Source: Tetragonia tetragonoides (taxonomy: Eukaryota > Streptophyta > Magnoliopsida > Caryophyllales > Aizoaceae). Taken from it: a stretch of 64,000 nucleotides of DNA. A program made the position numbers and the translations under genes. The stretch lies in the NCBI GenBank assembly GCA_038025085.1, contig CM076140.1, positions 32,971,501 to 33,035,500 on the forward strand, given 5' to 3'. Shown here in pieces: positions 1 through 9,493 of this stretch. The notes beneath the pieces are model-generated. The model had not been told where the DNA came from, ran no database searches, and saw only the letters and a program-made list of their open reading frames with translations. Each line of letters starts with the position of its first letter. Within the stretch, counting starts at the first letter, position 1.

Positions 1-741
1 GCACATATGCTCTAGGAGCCATATCTAAAAAAAAAAAACAATAAGGCAAAACATAAAGTTAGATATCCATTAAAGATTCAAACTTTATCAAAGCAATTTA
101 TTCAAGCACTCACTTGAAGGAGAAGAGGGCTTCCCGTCAATCCGCCAGGCGACGACTCTTGTTTCTTGCAGTCCAACCAAATTAAAGTTTCACCAAGAAC
201 AAGAGACATAGGGATAAAATCGTTTTAAATTCGCTCAACAATTCTAAGCATACAAGTTTTACCATTATTACCTCCACCAACAAAGAGATACCTATGCAAG
301 AGACATAACATAAAAGCACGTCTATAATACGTCTCATCGCGATCATCCCTTACCTTGGGGAAAAAGATGTCAATCACACCATTAAGGTCTAGCTCACCGC
401 TCCTAGCAACGGAGGAGGCTTGTGTTGGGGATAGGCCAAGATACCTTTTATAGTAACCTTCAAGGTTGGCCCCGAGCCATGGAGTAGCGGGAGCTTGATC
501 ATGAGGGAATCCAAGTATGACGGCAAATTCTTCGGGGAAGAGGGCACAATTCATTATACCCAAATCTAAAAACATGGAGTTTGTCATCCCAAAATTCAAC
601 GGCGGCCTCGAGAAGGTTCCAAACGATTTGAACTTGCTTCAAGTGGAAGAGAGCATTCAAGTGGAAAGGCACAAGTCTCATCCTCTCTTTGGGGGTCATA
701 GATTGTAACCACTTATCAAATTTAACTTCAAAGCTTGTCAT
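1..741 (-). pseudogene. DUF7745-like protein gene, B1 copy, runs off the window
   Basis: Starts at the ATG at 741, about 100 bp downstream of a TATA-like box, and runs off the left edge. The N-terminus (MTSFEVKFDKWLQSM) and the block FRFGYNELCPLPEEF resemble the DUF7745 family of plant proteins, often annotated as stand-alone genes of unknown function. An 89-bp intron is visible at 25-113: donor GTGAGT at 113-108 and a T-rich acceptor ending in AG at 25. Defects: a frameshift near residue 70, where reading passes to the frame of 599-225, and a stop near 225 where the B2 copy has a CAA codon. It is antisense to the element's gag-pol direction. The family call is from remembered motifs and needs a profile search. 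Confidence 0.65.
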
Positions 742-840
742 GGCTGAAATCTAGATTAATGAGGAGGTTTCTCTCTCTAAAAGCTCTCTATTACTAGTAA
801 ATTATGAAGGTGATGTCCCAAAACCGGACTAACCCAAGGC

Positions 841-1026
841 TTATATAGGGATCGCACGAAAAAGACGAAAAAATAAGGCAACCCGTAAGAAAGGGGCTTC
901 AGCGGCCCCTGGGACAGCCGCTGAAGGCTCAGCGGCCCCGATAGTACGGCCAAGGCCCAGCGGCCCAGCCGTTGAGTTTCAACGGCAGGCCGCAAAGCCC
1001 AAGCGGCACAGCCGCCGAGTCTGGCG
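841..1026 (-). promoter_or_regulatory. TATA box and GCGGC/GCCGC array upstream of B1 DUF7745 gene
   Basis: A TATA-like box (CTATATAA on the minus strand, 841-848) lies about 100 bp before the ATG at 741. Upstream of it, about 895-1026 is a GC-rich array of AGCGGC and GCCGCT half-sites (for example near 900, 917, 930 and 959). The surrounding DNA is AT-rich, so the array stands out. The same arrangement precedes the B2 copy. Promoter activity is inferred from layout only. Confidence 0.55.
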
Positions 1027-1541
1027 GCCCCTATTTTCGCCCCCGCTCCTTCGCGCGTGCCGCTGGACGCCTCCCTTTGGCAGCCGGGCTATTTTCTCGA
1101 GACATCCCTCTTTTCTTCGGTTTTGGACACTTTCCTTAACGGTTTTGGACTCCAATTTGGCTCAATTTCCTATTTACACTATTATTTCTATTTTCTATTA
1201 TTTCCTTATTATTTATGGAAGCTCCACAAATTCCTTATTTCTTTTTGGATGATTATCATCTTTTCCTTTTTTATGTCTTTTTATTAATCCCTTTTTGCTT
1301 ATTATTTTCATTTCATTTTTGCACCCCTTCCCTTTTTTTTTCATTTTTTTTATGGGGGATAGGGTACACGCAATTTTAACTTTTTGGCTGTACCATTTGT
1401 TGCCACATGGCTATTTCTTGCGCTTTTGCTTGACTACTTGTGCATTCACATTTAGCCTAATTATTTGCAGGGACCAATAAATAAGCAATATTTACAAGCA
1501 AAGTCCGAATGTTTGTTCAACACAAATGTTCAGAATGTATT
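1027..1541. other. AT-rich spacer between the two antisense genes of B1
   Basis: T-rich low-complexity DNA between the 3' end of the PMD gene and the promoter array of the DUF7745-like gene. The open frames here are hydrophobic products of T-runs with no family resemblance. I see nothing else. The B2 counterpart is about 28075-28530. Confidence 0.6.
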
Positions 1542-4311
1542 TCACACAAATACATTATCATAAAAATCATCACCCGCACCAGCATCCGTACGGAGCACCT
1601 CCAAGTGATCCTCCAATCTCCGCGGCTCTTCACCAAAGATCGACGCCACGACCTGGCTAGGGTCAAAGGAAGAATGTCGGGCAGGCTCCCGGTACGAGCA
1701 CCCCTCCCCAGCATAACTCGAATCATACCCCTACGAAGAACGAGGAGGCATGGTAGGCATCATAGGAGCAGGGACAGGAAGCTGGTAATAAAGGCCGCCA
1801 TATGAAGGATACCCCGCATACCCGGGATAAGAAGGATACATCGGCATAGGCATAGGAGTAGGCTCCACAAACGGAGTCATCCTACTCCCACCAGGACTGT
1901 TTGTCTGATGTGCAGGAACACTCTCTCTCTTAGGACTCTCCCTCCAAGGGCTCCTCTCGCACGAAGGGCTACGCTCAGGAGGGCTCACAACCTCATCATC
2001 TGACAATACTACATGTAGTTACCTATGAGGAAGGGGTCGACGGTACTCAACCTGCAGCCCACCAAATATATAAGATGCATTTCTCAAAGCATGTAACTTT
2101 GAAAATGCAAAATCAAGTTTACCTTGTCCAAGTCAACTCTTGAGCAAGTACCCCTCGAAAGAGCTCGGGATATCCAGGACTTCATGGCATGCATCATCTT
2201 GAACACCTTCCCGGTCTGCTCATGATCAAACTACGCAAAGAAAAGTCAGTACAAGCATGCAAAACGACAAAGCTCGCACATATTGGCAAAATTGCGAGTT
2301 TACCCCTGGATGCCCAACTGGAAGAGGAAGACCCTGGATGTCCTCATCAAGGTCCTCCGTCATGCGGACTTCCCCCCAACACTCCTTCCCGCCATAGTCC
2401 CGACCTTGGACCCGCATGTCCGGTATATCCACATAAATTGCGTCAACCCGAGGCTCCTACAAAGAAAACTAAGTTAGCATCCAACAAAACAAGAAAGGCA
2501 TAGAATATCAAAACATTAAATTCTTACCTTCAAACCCACAAATGAAGGCATGAGGCGATCACGGCAGAACTGTTCGTAGTGCCCCGCGAGGTCCTCCACA
2601 GGCTCCCTCAAATACCGCATAGCATCCAAGCCCACCATGGCCTCTGCAACCTGCTCCCGAGACAAGCACCTCACACAGAACATGGTCGAGGGAGGATTCG
2701 AGGGAATCCTCGGGCCCGCCACGTCAGGATAAACCTGACGGAAGATCCGCTCTCCTAAGTACCACTCAAAAGAGAATGGATCCACAATCAAGATCCTCTG
2801 GCGGTCCACCGCCCTAGATGCTAGGATAGCATCCGAAGCTAAACCATGATACTTCGCCCATGGGAAGTAGTCAATATACGCAAGCATGCAACATAAGATA
2901 TTTCCACATTAAGAAATACAATCCATGCAACAAAAAGCAAAGCTACTTTACCTTGTGCCAGTCTAGGCGCAGGAGGGCCTCCCTATACTGCTGGAGAGTC
3001 TGCAGAGGCGCAGGACCCCTATGACGCCATGCCCTACAAACCGGGATGTCTAACTCCCAGCCCGTAGGTGCCATGTCCGGGAAATGCTCAAAAAACCAAG
3101 GCTACATCAAAACATGGAATTAAGCACCGCACACTTAAGTCATGCAAATCCACAAAAACAGATGCAAAAAGCAAACGCACCTATAAGACCTTCCAAAAAC
3201 CGCACAAGCTCACAGGAGGAAGAGTCGATTGCTTGCATCCCTCATCATTCACGCGGCAAGCAAACGGCATACATCTCAAGAAGTTGGCATAACCCGGCAA
3301 CTCCCAGTTGTACTCTCTCACTCTCTCCCAATCCAATAAGCTCGGGAGTTAAATAGCATGGATACGCTCCCCTTTGTCACCAAAGATAGTAGTGGCAAGA
3401 AGGTAGGCGATGAACATCCTCGCCTTTTGCTCCACCGAGGTATTTCTTTTATACCTCGTGTCCTTCAAAGCAGCGAAAAGCTCGCTATAGGAACGGTAAT
3501 GGTGACCCCAAGTGTTCCCCCAAGGACCGAAAAGCTCCACCATCTCCCCCTTACGCTTCCAAATGGAAACGTCATAGACAATGGGTGTACCCACGCAAGG
3601 TACCTCGGTCAACATAGAAAACTCCGAGGGAGTGATCATCATCTCCCCATTAGGGAAATGGAACGTGTTGGTAGTATCCCAAAAACGCTCCAAAGACAAG
3701 CAGACAATACACCTTTTGACTCGCTCAACCGAGTCCGCCGCTTTCAAAAGGGGCCCAAACCCCGCATCCAAAACCGCATCCTGCAGCTCTTTGGGCAATA
3801 TTTTAAAAAGTGTCACTACAGAGTCATAGTTGCCATGGGCCTTCAAATTCCCATCGGGTTCCTATGATCAATTTGCAGCCCCTTAGGTTCACCTTTCAAT
3901 CAAATGTTCAATCCTAGGCATGTTTCTAAGTTCGTTCAAGCCGCGCAAGATCACATGCGCTACAAGCTTGACAATTACATACAATTTCTACACAAATTGC
4001 AACTCAAGGCATAGCATATAAGCTAAAATTCAATGCATAAAACTATGAATTCAAAGTTTGAGGCTTACCACGAACTTGGAAGCCCGAGAGCTCAAGTGAG
4101 TCGCCGGTCGGAAAAGCAACTCCGATCGATCCCAAACAATGTCGGGCATCCTGTCCGATCGGGTGCATCGATCTTGAGGAAAAGCCACATTGGGCTTCCT
4201 CTTTGAAGGCTTCACATGAGAAGGAAAAGCCTTGGTGAAAATGTCGATTTCTTCGACCTCCTCCCGCACCTCGGACCTCCTACTCCTATTCCTTGCCAAT
4301 TTTGGAGCCAT
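1542..4311 (-). pseudogene. Multi-exon plant mobile domain (PMD) gene, B1 copy
   Basis: Antisense gene with at least six exons. Exon 1, 4311-4069, encodes a basic start (MAPKLARNRSRRSEV) and ends at donor GTAAGC. Exon 2 begins at 3861 after ..CATAG in phase 0 and carries the PMD-like core TTNTFHFPNGEMMITPSEF, close to the TFHLPxGE motif of PF10536. Later exons encode IDYFPWAKYH (about 2867-2531), a block ending near 2300, and a Pro/Met/Tyr-rich tail with PYPGYAGYPSYGG-like repeats, ending at 1542. Defects: TAC to TAA at about 3349, a TAG at the end of exon 2 shared with B2, and TGG to TAG near 1731. PMD proteins MAIN and MAIL1 of Arabidopsis act in silencing and gene expression. A function for this copy is not shown. 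Confidence 0.7.
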
Positions 4312-4619
4312 GAAGATGGATGAGCAAAGCGAGCAAGAACATCAAGCAAAAATGGAGAAGACAAGATTTTCTCTCTCCAAGGGTTTCAAAAACCCACTTT
4401 CAAATTCACCCCGAATTTGTGAGAAATCAAAAATAAACTTCAAATTATACAAAGATTATGCAAAAGCAAGCAAATGCAAGCAAAAATGAGCAAAATTGAG
4501 CAAATTTTAGCAAGAAATGAAGTTTGGGCAACAATGGAGGTAGAGAGAGAGTCTCGAATTTTTTGGGGAAGAAATGACCCAAATTTGGCTCTCCCCAAAT
4601 TAAACCCCATCCGCGCCTC

Positions 4620-4745
4620 TGAACCGGCCCCGCGGCCCGGTTCAAGACCGTCCAGGCTCAGTGGCTCAGCCGCCAGGCCGTGCGGCCCCTCTCAGCATCA
4701 TCGCATTGTCATCTGAGCCGCCGAGCAGCACTCGACGGCCCTGCA
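4620..4745 (-). promoter_or_regulatory. GC-rich GCGGC/GCCGC array upstream of B1 PMD gene
   Basis: Repeated GCGGCC, AGCCGCC and CGGCCC units lie 310-430 bp before the PMD start at 4311, in otherwise AT-rich DNA. The array parallels those at 895-1026 and 24829-25020. I did not find a convincing TATA box between it and the ATG. Confidence 0.45.
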
Positions 4746-5019
4746 CGTGGCCACTGAACCTCTTTTCTCTTCCGCCTCTCACAGGGCGGGCTTGCAAGTT
4801 CAAATTCCGCGCGGGATTGCATTTCTCGACCTTTAGAAGACCGGGAGATTTGGGCATGTCACCCAAAATGACTTTTTTGCCCCCACAACTTCGTTTCCTA
4901 TCCTAGGGATCCGGTATCATCAATTTTCGCAGGCACATGCATCCCATCTAATTTTTGCAGGCACAGGCACTTTATTCAATTTTTTGCAGGCACAATTTTC
5001 CAGGACATATGTATCACTG

Positions 5020-5221
5020 AAGCAGAGCTACACAACGCTCTTCGATGTTGAGGCTATAAAATTAGCGTCACGTTGGCACCCGCAAAGCAGAGCAACGTAA
5101 CGCTCTTCGATGTTGAGGCTATTAAAATTAGCGTCACGTTGGCACCCGCAAAGCAGAGCTGCACAACGCTCTTTGACGAGAAGCTATTAAAATTAGCATC
5201 GCGTTAACACCTGAAAAGCAG
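5020..5221 (+). repeat. Family B 3'-UTR tandem repeat, about 65 bp x 3
   Basis: Three units with AAGCAG at 5020, 5085, 5151 and a fourth partial start at 5216 give periods of 65-66 bp. Each unit contains a form of ACGCTCTTCGATGTTGAGGC and ATTAGCGTCACG. It lies between the PMD promoter and the polypurine tract. The same repeat occurs inverted at about 24360-24590 in B2. Confidence 0.8.
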
Positions 5222-5226
5222 GTAAC

Positions 5227-5246
5227 CCTGACCACAGGCGGTCAGG
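5227..5246. other. Perfect 7-bp-stem hairpin near the B1 polypurine tract
   Basis: CCTGACC and GGTCAGG flank a 6-nt loop. The identical hairpin is conserved in B2 at 24334-24353. Its role is unknown; a short stem beside the end of the transcribed region could affect RNA 3' structure. Confidence 0.5.
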
Positions 5247-5345
5247 AGTCTACTCCTTCTTTCTTTCTAACATAAAGCATTTTCAAACAAAAAACTGCAG
5301 GCATTTTTAGCAAATACTTTGACCTTCGCTTTCACAAGCTCGCCT

Positions 5346-5523
5346 AAAGTGGGGGCTTCTGTAGACACCCTAATCGGTTCTCATCCCCTGGTACCGCAAC
5401 GCCCAATGATGATGGTAAGGATTAACATGGATGTAAGTAGAAAAGGACATTGCTCGGAAATCTAGACCAAATTCCTTGAAACCTCAGTCTTTTGATAGCC
5501 CTTGTTATAAGGATTCCAACGCC
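5346..5523 (+). repeat. Polypurine tract and 5' fragment of family B LTR
   Basis: The tract AAAGTGGGGGCTTC (5346-5359) is followed by an LTR starting TGTAGACACC at 5360. The next 160 bp match the B2 LTR read from 24218 leftwards. Similarity fades after about 5523, where A1 sequence soon begins, so most of this LTR is missing. Confidence 0.75.
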
Positions 5524-5546
5524 TTTGACCTTGCCTCAATCAGGCT

Positions 5547-7006
5547 CCATAGTAATATGGGGCGGAACCCTAGGAATACCATCAAAAGCGGACCATGACA
5601 CCTGCAGGTTACCAGTTCAAAAGTTCATTCACACCAAATGAACCAAACAAAAAGAATAAAAGTGCACAATCAACAACAACATACCGTAGATGCGGCATGG
5701 CTCTCAAAGGAAACCCGAAAAGGATCCAAAGAGGTAAATGAGTGGTTCTCTCTACCGATCCACCGTGAACCTAATGAGAACTTCCTCAAACCAGGACGGT
5801 GAGGACCAAAAGATGGAAAATACTCGAAGAACCACAACTGCCATACAAGCAAACAACAAAGGGTGATCTCCAAATTCAAAAACATATGCAAAGGAAAAAG
5901 TGAAATATATGTGCCTACCTCCAGTATCCTCCACGAGCCCGAGATAGATACCCTCTCACTCGTCGGCTTAGGCCTACATGCCCGACGACAATGGCCAACT
6001 CACCAAGGAAGCATAAGCAGAAGCACCGAAGTTGTACTCATGGACCTTGGTTAAATCCTCTAAACATGTCAAGAAACCGACTTGACATACGCTCTTTCCG
6101 AGCAAAAATGGTCGACGTCAACAAACAAGCCAGGAAAATGTGGGCTCTCTCCTCCTCGGTAAGCCCCTGCACCGCTAAAGCCGCCCATAATCGCACCAAA
6201 GAAACCCAATCCTTATCAAAATAGGCAGACACAGGCCCATAAAGCTCGAGGAAACTGTCACTCTATCGCCAAAAACTCGCGTCGTACCGAATACGACGCC
6301 CTCTAAACGATAGACCCATCAGCACAACAAACTGATAAGGGGTGGGAAACATCTCTTGTACAAGGGTATGAAAAGTGTTCGTGGAATCCCAGAACTTCTC
6401 CAATAGCCCCCAGCAATAATCCTATAATCCCCAGAGTGACAAGCAGGGATAAAAGTCAAGAAATGGTCAAAACCCGAACCCAATACCAAATTCCTAGCTC
6501 CCACTGAAAAAGTCTCCAACATCATAGCTCAATGGGAGGTAGACCCATGAGCCTGCAACAAAACGCCAAAACCCTAGCCAACAAACAAAATTTTCTCAAC
6601 ACCCCATATACTATAAATACAGCTAAAATAATTCCACAACAAATTATGTACAGCTGACCACCAATCCAGTACAAGTCCCAATTTGTTCGTGTGCCGAAGC
6701 ACTAACAGTTTAAGTTTTCAGTTCAAAAAAAAAAATATATATATATACTGAACAAAAAAAAGAGAGAGTCAGAAGACATATCAACTCAAGGTTAGACAAA
6801 TGACTCTACATGTCCGGTAGTAAAATACGACAGTCCCAAACCCCAGCCGGGCGCCAGTCCAGTCGCATAAATGAGTCCTGATACAGTCGAGTTCCATCTG
6901 CACGATGGGTCAGAGGTGTACTAGTGGAAGGAGGCCCAGTACGGAAAAGGTCCCGGTCATCCTCCCCCTCACCCGTGGGACGTATTCCTTTGTCTGCGGG
7001 AGGCAT
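5547..7006 (-). pseudogene. PMD gene, family A, copy A1 (3'-truncated)
   Basis: Starts at ATG 7006 with exon 1 (MPPADKGIRPTGEGEDD). Its donor corresponds to the GTATGC of copy A2 at 19050 but reads AT instead of GT. Exon 2 has decayed PMD sequence: the WDTTNTFH-like block is frameshifted, but SLVRLWAALAVQGLTEEE and FLACLLTSTIF remain. A third exon encodes LWFFEYFPSFGPHRPGL. The gene is cut at about 5547 and lacks its 3' exons. It is antisense to the element, and its promoter motif (7325-7336) lies 320 bp upstream. Identification rests on alignment by eye to A2 and A3. Confidence 0.6.
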
Positions 7007-7319
7007 GCGAGTACAATGAAGCTTTCTCTCTCTACAAGTGGAAAATTAAAAGTTTTAGATTCGCAAGAAATAAGCATCCATTCAACAATGCAACCCAAAA
7101 TTCAGCAACTAGGCGAAAAAATAAGCAAGTTCAAGACAAAAACCGAAGAGTTTGGTCAAGAATTGACTTACCTCAAGCAAGTTGGAGCACTCAACAATGG
7201 TGGGTATTCGACAATTGCTCTCGGCGAAGAAGAAGAAGAAGTAGCACGCGAGAAAAAAAAACACGCTGAAGCGCTCTTATTCCAACTTGCTAGAGCTGCT
7301 AGCAGCCCTCACCCGAGAC

Positions 7320-7345
7320 CCAGCGCCGCTAGCGGCCCTGCAGGC
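7320..7345 (-). promoter_or_regulatory. GCCGCTAGCGGC motif upstream of A1 PMD gene
   Basis: One exact copy of the 12-bp palindrome GCCGCTAGCGGC at 7325-7336, followed by CCTG. It is the same motif as in the family A LTR (9131-9142) and upstream of the A2 DUF7745-like gene. Regulatory meaning is inferred. Confidence 0.5.
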
Positions 7346-7663
7346 CTAGCACACGCGGGCCCACTTGCTGTCCCACGACCCTTTTTTCCAGTCCAAAGTT
7401 TGTTATTCCAGTTTGTTTATATCAGTACCAAGCGCGTCGTAGCATGACTCTTTGTCCCACAAATTCAAATTCGACAGTTCGCCCATTTTACGGTACCAAC
7501 TATTTTCAGGTAAAACTAACCCGATTATTTTTGCAGGTCCCAAATACTGAAGCCCGGATATATAGTACGATAACTTTTACCGCCGAAAGTGTCAAAATTA
7601 TTTGTTAAGCCCGGAAAGTCTATCGGACTTACCCGATATCCAAAAAAAAATCCCACTGACCCG

Positions 7664-7972
7664 ATATCCAAAAAATCACAAATATCTCGAATGCAAAAAT
7701 ATCTCAATATCTCAAAAGTCCCAATGTCTCAAATGTCCCAATGCCCCGAAGTCCCAAAGTCACAAATGTACCAATGTCCCAATGTCCCTAAGTCCCAAAT
7801 GTCCCGATATCACAAAAGTCCCAATGTCCCAAAGTCACAAATGTCCCGATATCCCAAATGTCCCGGTATCACAAATGTCCCAATGTCCCAAAGTCACAAA
7901 TGTCTCGATATCCTAAATGTCCCGATGTCCCAGTATCACAAATGTCCCAATGTCCATTGTCACAAATTTTGG
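7664..7972 (+). repeat. Minisatellite of CCCAATGTC / AAAGTCACAAATGTC units
   Basis: A run of about 300 bp built from 10-12-bp words such as CCCAATGT, CCCAAAGTC, ACAAATGT and CCCGATATC, arranged in higher-order groups. It creates open frames rich in Ser, Gln, Cys and Pro that I regard as non-coding. It is part of the hypervariable 3' untranslated region of A1 and is not seen in A2. Confidence 0.75.
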
Positions 7973-8200
7973 GGTTAGTGAATGATCGCTTAAGCTATTG
8001 CAGTTAAACTATCCTCCTGCGAGATCATAAATTTTGGGTCAGTCAATGATCGTTTAAACTATTGTGGTTAAACTGTCCTTCTGCGAGGTTACTTAATATG
8101 TGTCAATTAATGATTGCTTAAACTATTGCAGTTATACTGTCCATTTATTTTTTATATGTTTCAGTCAATGATTGCTTAAGCTATTGCATTTAAACTGTTC
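7973..8200 (+). repeat. Family A 64-bp tandem repeat, A1 copy
   Basis: About four units beginning GGTCAGTCAATGATCGCTTA or variants at about 7973, 8037, 8098 and 8160. Each contains a form of AGCTATTGCGGTTAAACTG. The same repeat occurs at 22735-23081 in A2. It lies between the antisense PMD gene and the polypurine tract. Confidence 0.75.
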
Positions 8201-8237
8201 ATATGTTTTAACCTTTTTACAACCATCATTTTTATCG

Positions 8238-8475
8238 CGCTGTCTCGTCGACCTTTTCGTTTCTTATGCAGGGACAGAATCTCGGCATCCGCCGAGTTGT
8301 GTTTAGTCACTGTTTGCTCCATAAAGAATTTATACTATTCACTCTCACCAGTGTTACTTCCCATTTTACAGCAGTTATTTTTAGTCGCTCTGTCTCGTTG
8401 ATTTTTTCGTCCCTCATACAGGGACGGAATCTCTACACCTGCCGAGCGGTGTTTAGTCACTGTTTGTTGAAGCAC
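8238..8475 (+). repeat. Two-copy repeat with CTCGGC-GCCGAG hairpin
   Basis: Two similar blocks, about 8238-8320 and 8390-8472, share GTCTCGT, AGGGAC-GAATCTC and GTGTTTAGTCACTGTTTG. The first contains CTCGGCATCCGCCGAG, a 6-bp stem with a 4-nt loop; in the second the stem is degenerate. The hairpin block is also present inverted near 60169 in A6. Confidence 0.55.
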
Positions 8476-9056
8476 TGCACGTTGATCATTCTCAAAGTAT
8501 TACTAACTTTTTCATTCACTCTGAATACAGGTCCCCAGTAGACGTTTAGACCATCTACGAGCGGTGTTCTATCCTGCTACCATAACCTTTAGCACGCTAC
8601 GAGCATGTCCCAACACAGGTTTGTCTTCATATGCATACATACTGTACACTCTCACACACCGTGTGCACATCAGCATCCTGCATGTCGCATTCGGAATACT
8701 TTGATCTTCGCTTTTACTCAAGCTCGATCAAAGTGGGGGCTTCTGTAGACGCCAAAAAAATGCATTCAGATTTCTCCGCAAAATCCCGATGATGAAAGGA
8801 GTAATTTATAAACTCAACGCTATTTTTGCTTTAATAGTTAAGATAAGGTCTCAGGTTTTTCCTCTAACACTCCTTTTATCCAATCCCATTCAAAAGCCCC
8901 AGTCAAGAGCTTTCCAATGACACCTGTCATGCCTCTTTCCGACTCCCGGACGGCAAGTTGCGATTCAGGGGTAGAATCGTCTTTTACCGTCCAAGGGTAA
9001 AACGGTCTTTTCATATTTCTCGGAATACTAAAATTCCTCCGGAAAATAAAAATAGA

Positions 9057-9240
9057 CTGGATGTCGTCAATATGACGACATCCAGCTGGCAGCTGACAGC
9101 GCTGTCAGTGGCTCTTAATGAAAATCCAACGCCGCTAGCGGCGCTGACACAGCCTCTTGCCCGACTCTTTTTTCAAGCCCAATTGAATTTTCGGCTGCTT
9201 TTCAGCCGTCCAACCCTACTTCCCCACGCCTATAAATACG
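9057..9240 (+). promoter_or_regulatory. Family A LTR U3 promoter: TGACG palindrome, GC palindrome, TATA
   Basis: Three elements occur in order. First, a 13-bp perfect inverted repeat (arms CTGGATGTCGTCA and TGACGACATCCAG, 3-nt spacer, 9057-9085), which contains TGACG cores typical of plant TGA-type bZIP sites. Second, GCCGCTAGCGGC at 9131-9142. Third, a TATA box TATAAATA at 9231. The order is conserved in the A4 and A5 LTRs. The transcription start is expected about 30 bp after the TATA box; this is inferred. Confidence 0.65.
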
Positions 9241-9493
9241 ACCCTCCTCCCTCAGTTCAAATCTCACAGTCTACAGTTGACAACCTTTATTCTCAGGAGT
9301 ATTAACATTGAGCTTCTCCCTCTTTCTTCCAAAATTTGAGATATTGTCTTTTTCTATTCTTGTCAAATATAGCCTACGGTTCAGGTAATAACTCCTGACG
9401 GCTCAAATTATATTACTTGTCTAATTGTTTATTTTCTTATATTCATAATGTAGATATCATGCTAGAATAACGTTTTTATTGCTTCCTAAATAC

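Larger units (their letters stand above)
1..5523 (+). mobile_element. Tat-lineage Ty3/gypsy element B1, 3' part
   Basis: This is the 3' internal part of an LTR retrotransposon, cut by the window edge on the left. A polypurine tract at 5346-5359 and an LTR beginning at 5360 show that the element reads left to right. Its internal DNA carries two genes on the minus strand, a DUF7745-like gene and a PMD gene, followed by tandem repeats. The same order occurs in the opposite orientation in B2 (23085-38575), where gag and pol are also present, and that is how B1 was assigned to family B. No gag or pol of B1 lies in the window. The LTR is truncated near 5523 and abuts the A1 element. Confidence 0.75.
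5547..8743 (+). mobile_element. Tat-lineage family A element A1, 3' internal part
   Basis: This is the end of a plus-oriented family A element: an antisense PMD gene (7006-5547), a GC motif, a minisatellite, 64-bp tandem repeats and a polypurine tract at 8730-8743 directly before the LTR. Its gag, pol and DUF7745-like gene are absent; the left end is truncated inside the PMD gene and abuts B1. Because the LTR at 8744 also serves A2, A1 and A2 may be joined by recombination. Confidence 0.7.

Noticed and set aside
1057..1480. Hydrophobic, membrane-like open frames
   Set aside because: They come from T-rich low-complexity DNA; the B2 counterpart has no matching frame.
3358..3867. 169-codon plus-strand open frame
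   Set aside because: Shadow of PMD exon 2 on the opposite strand.
6905..7447. 180-codon plus-strand open frame
   Set aside because: It lies opposite PMD exon 1 and its promoter in A1 and is not open in the A2 counterpart; no domain recognised.
7589..7978. Open frames with Cys/Pro/Ser/Gln-rich repeats
   Set aside because: They are translations of the minisatellite in several frames; no start context or family resemblance.
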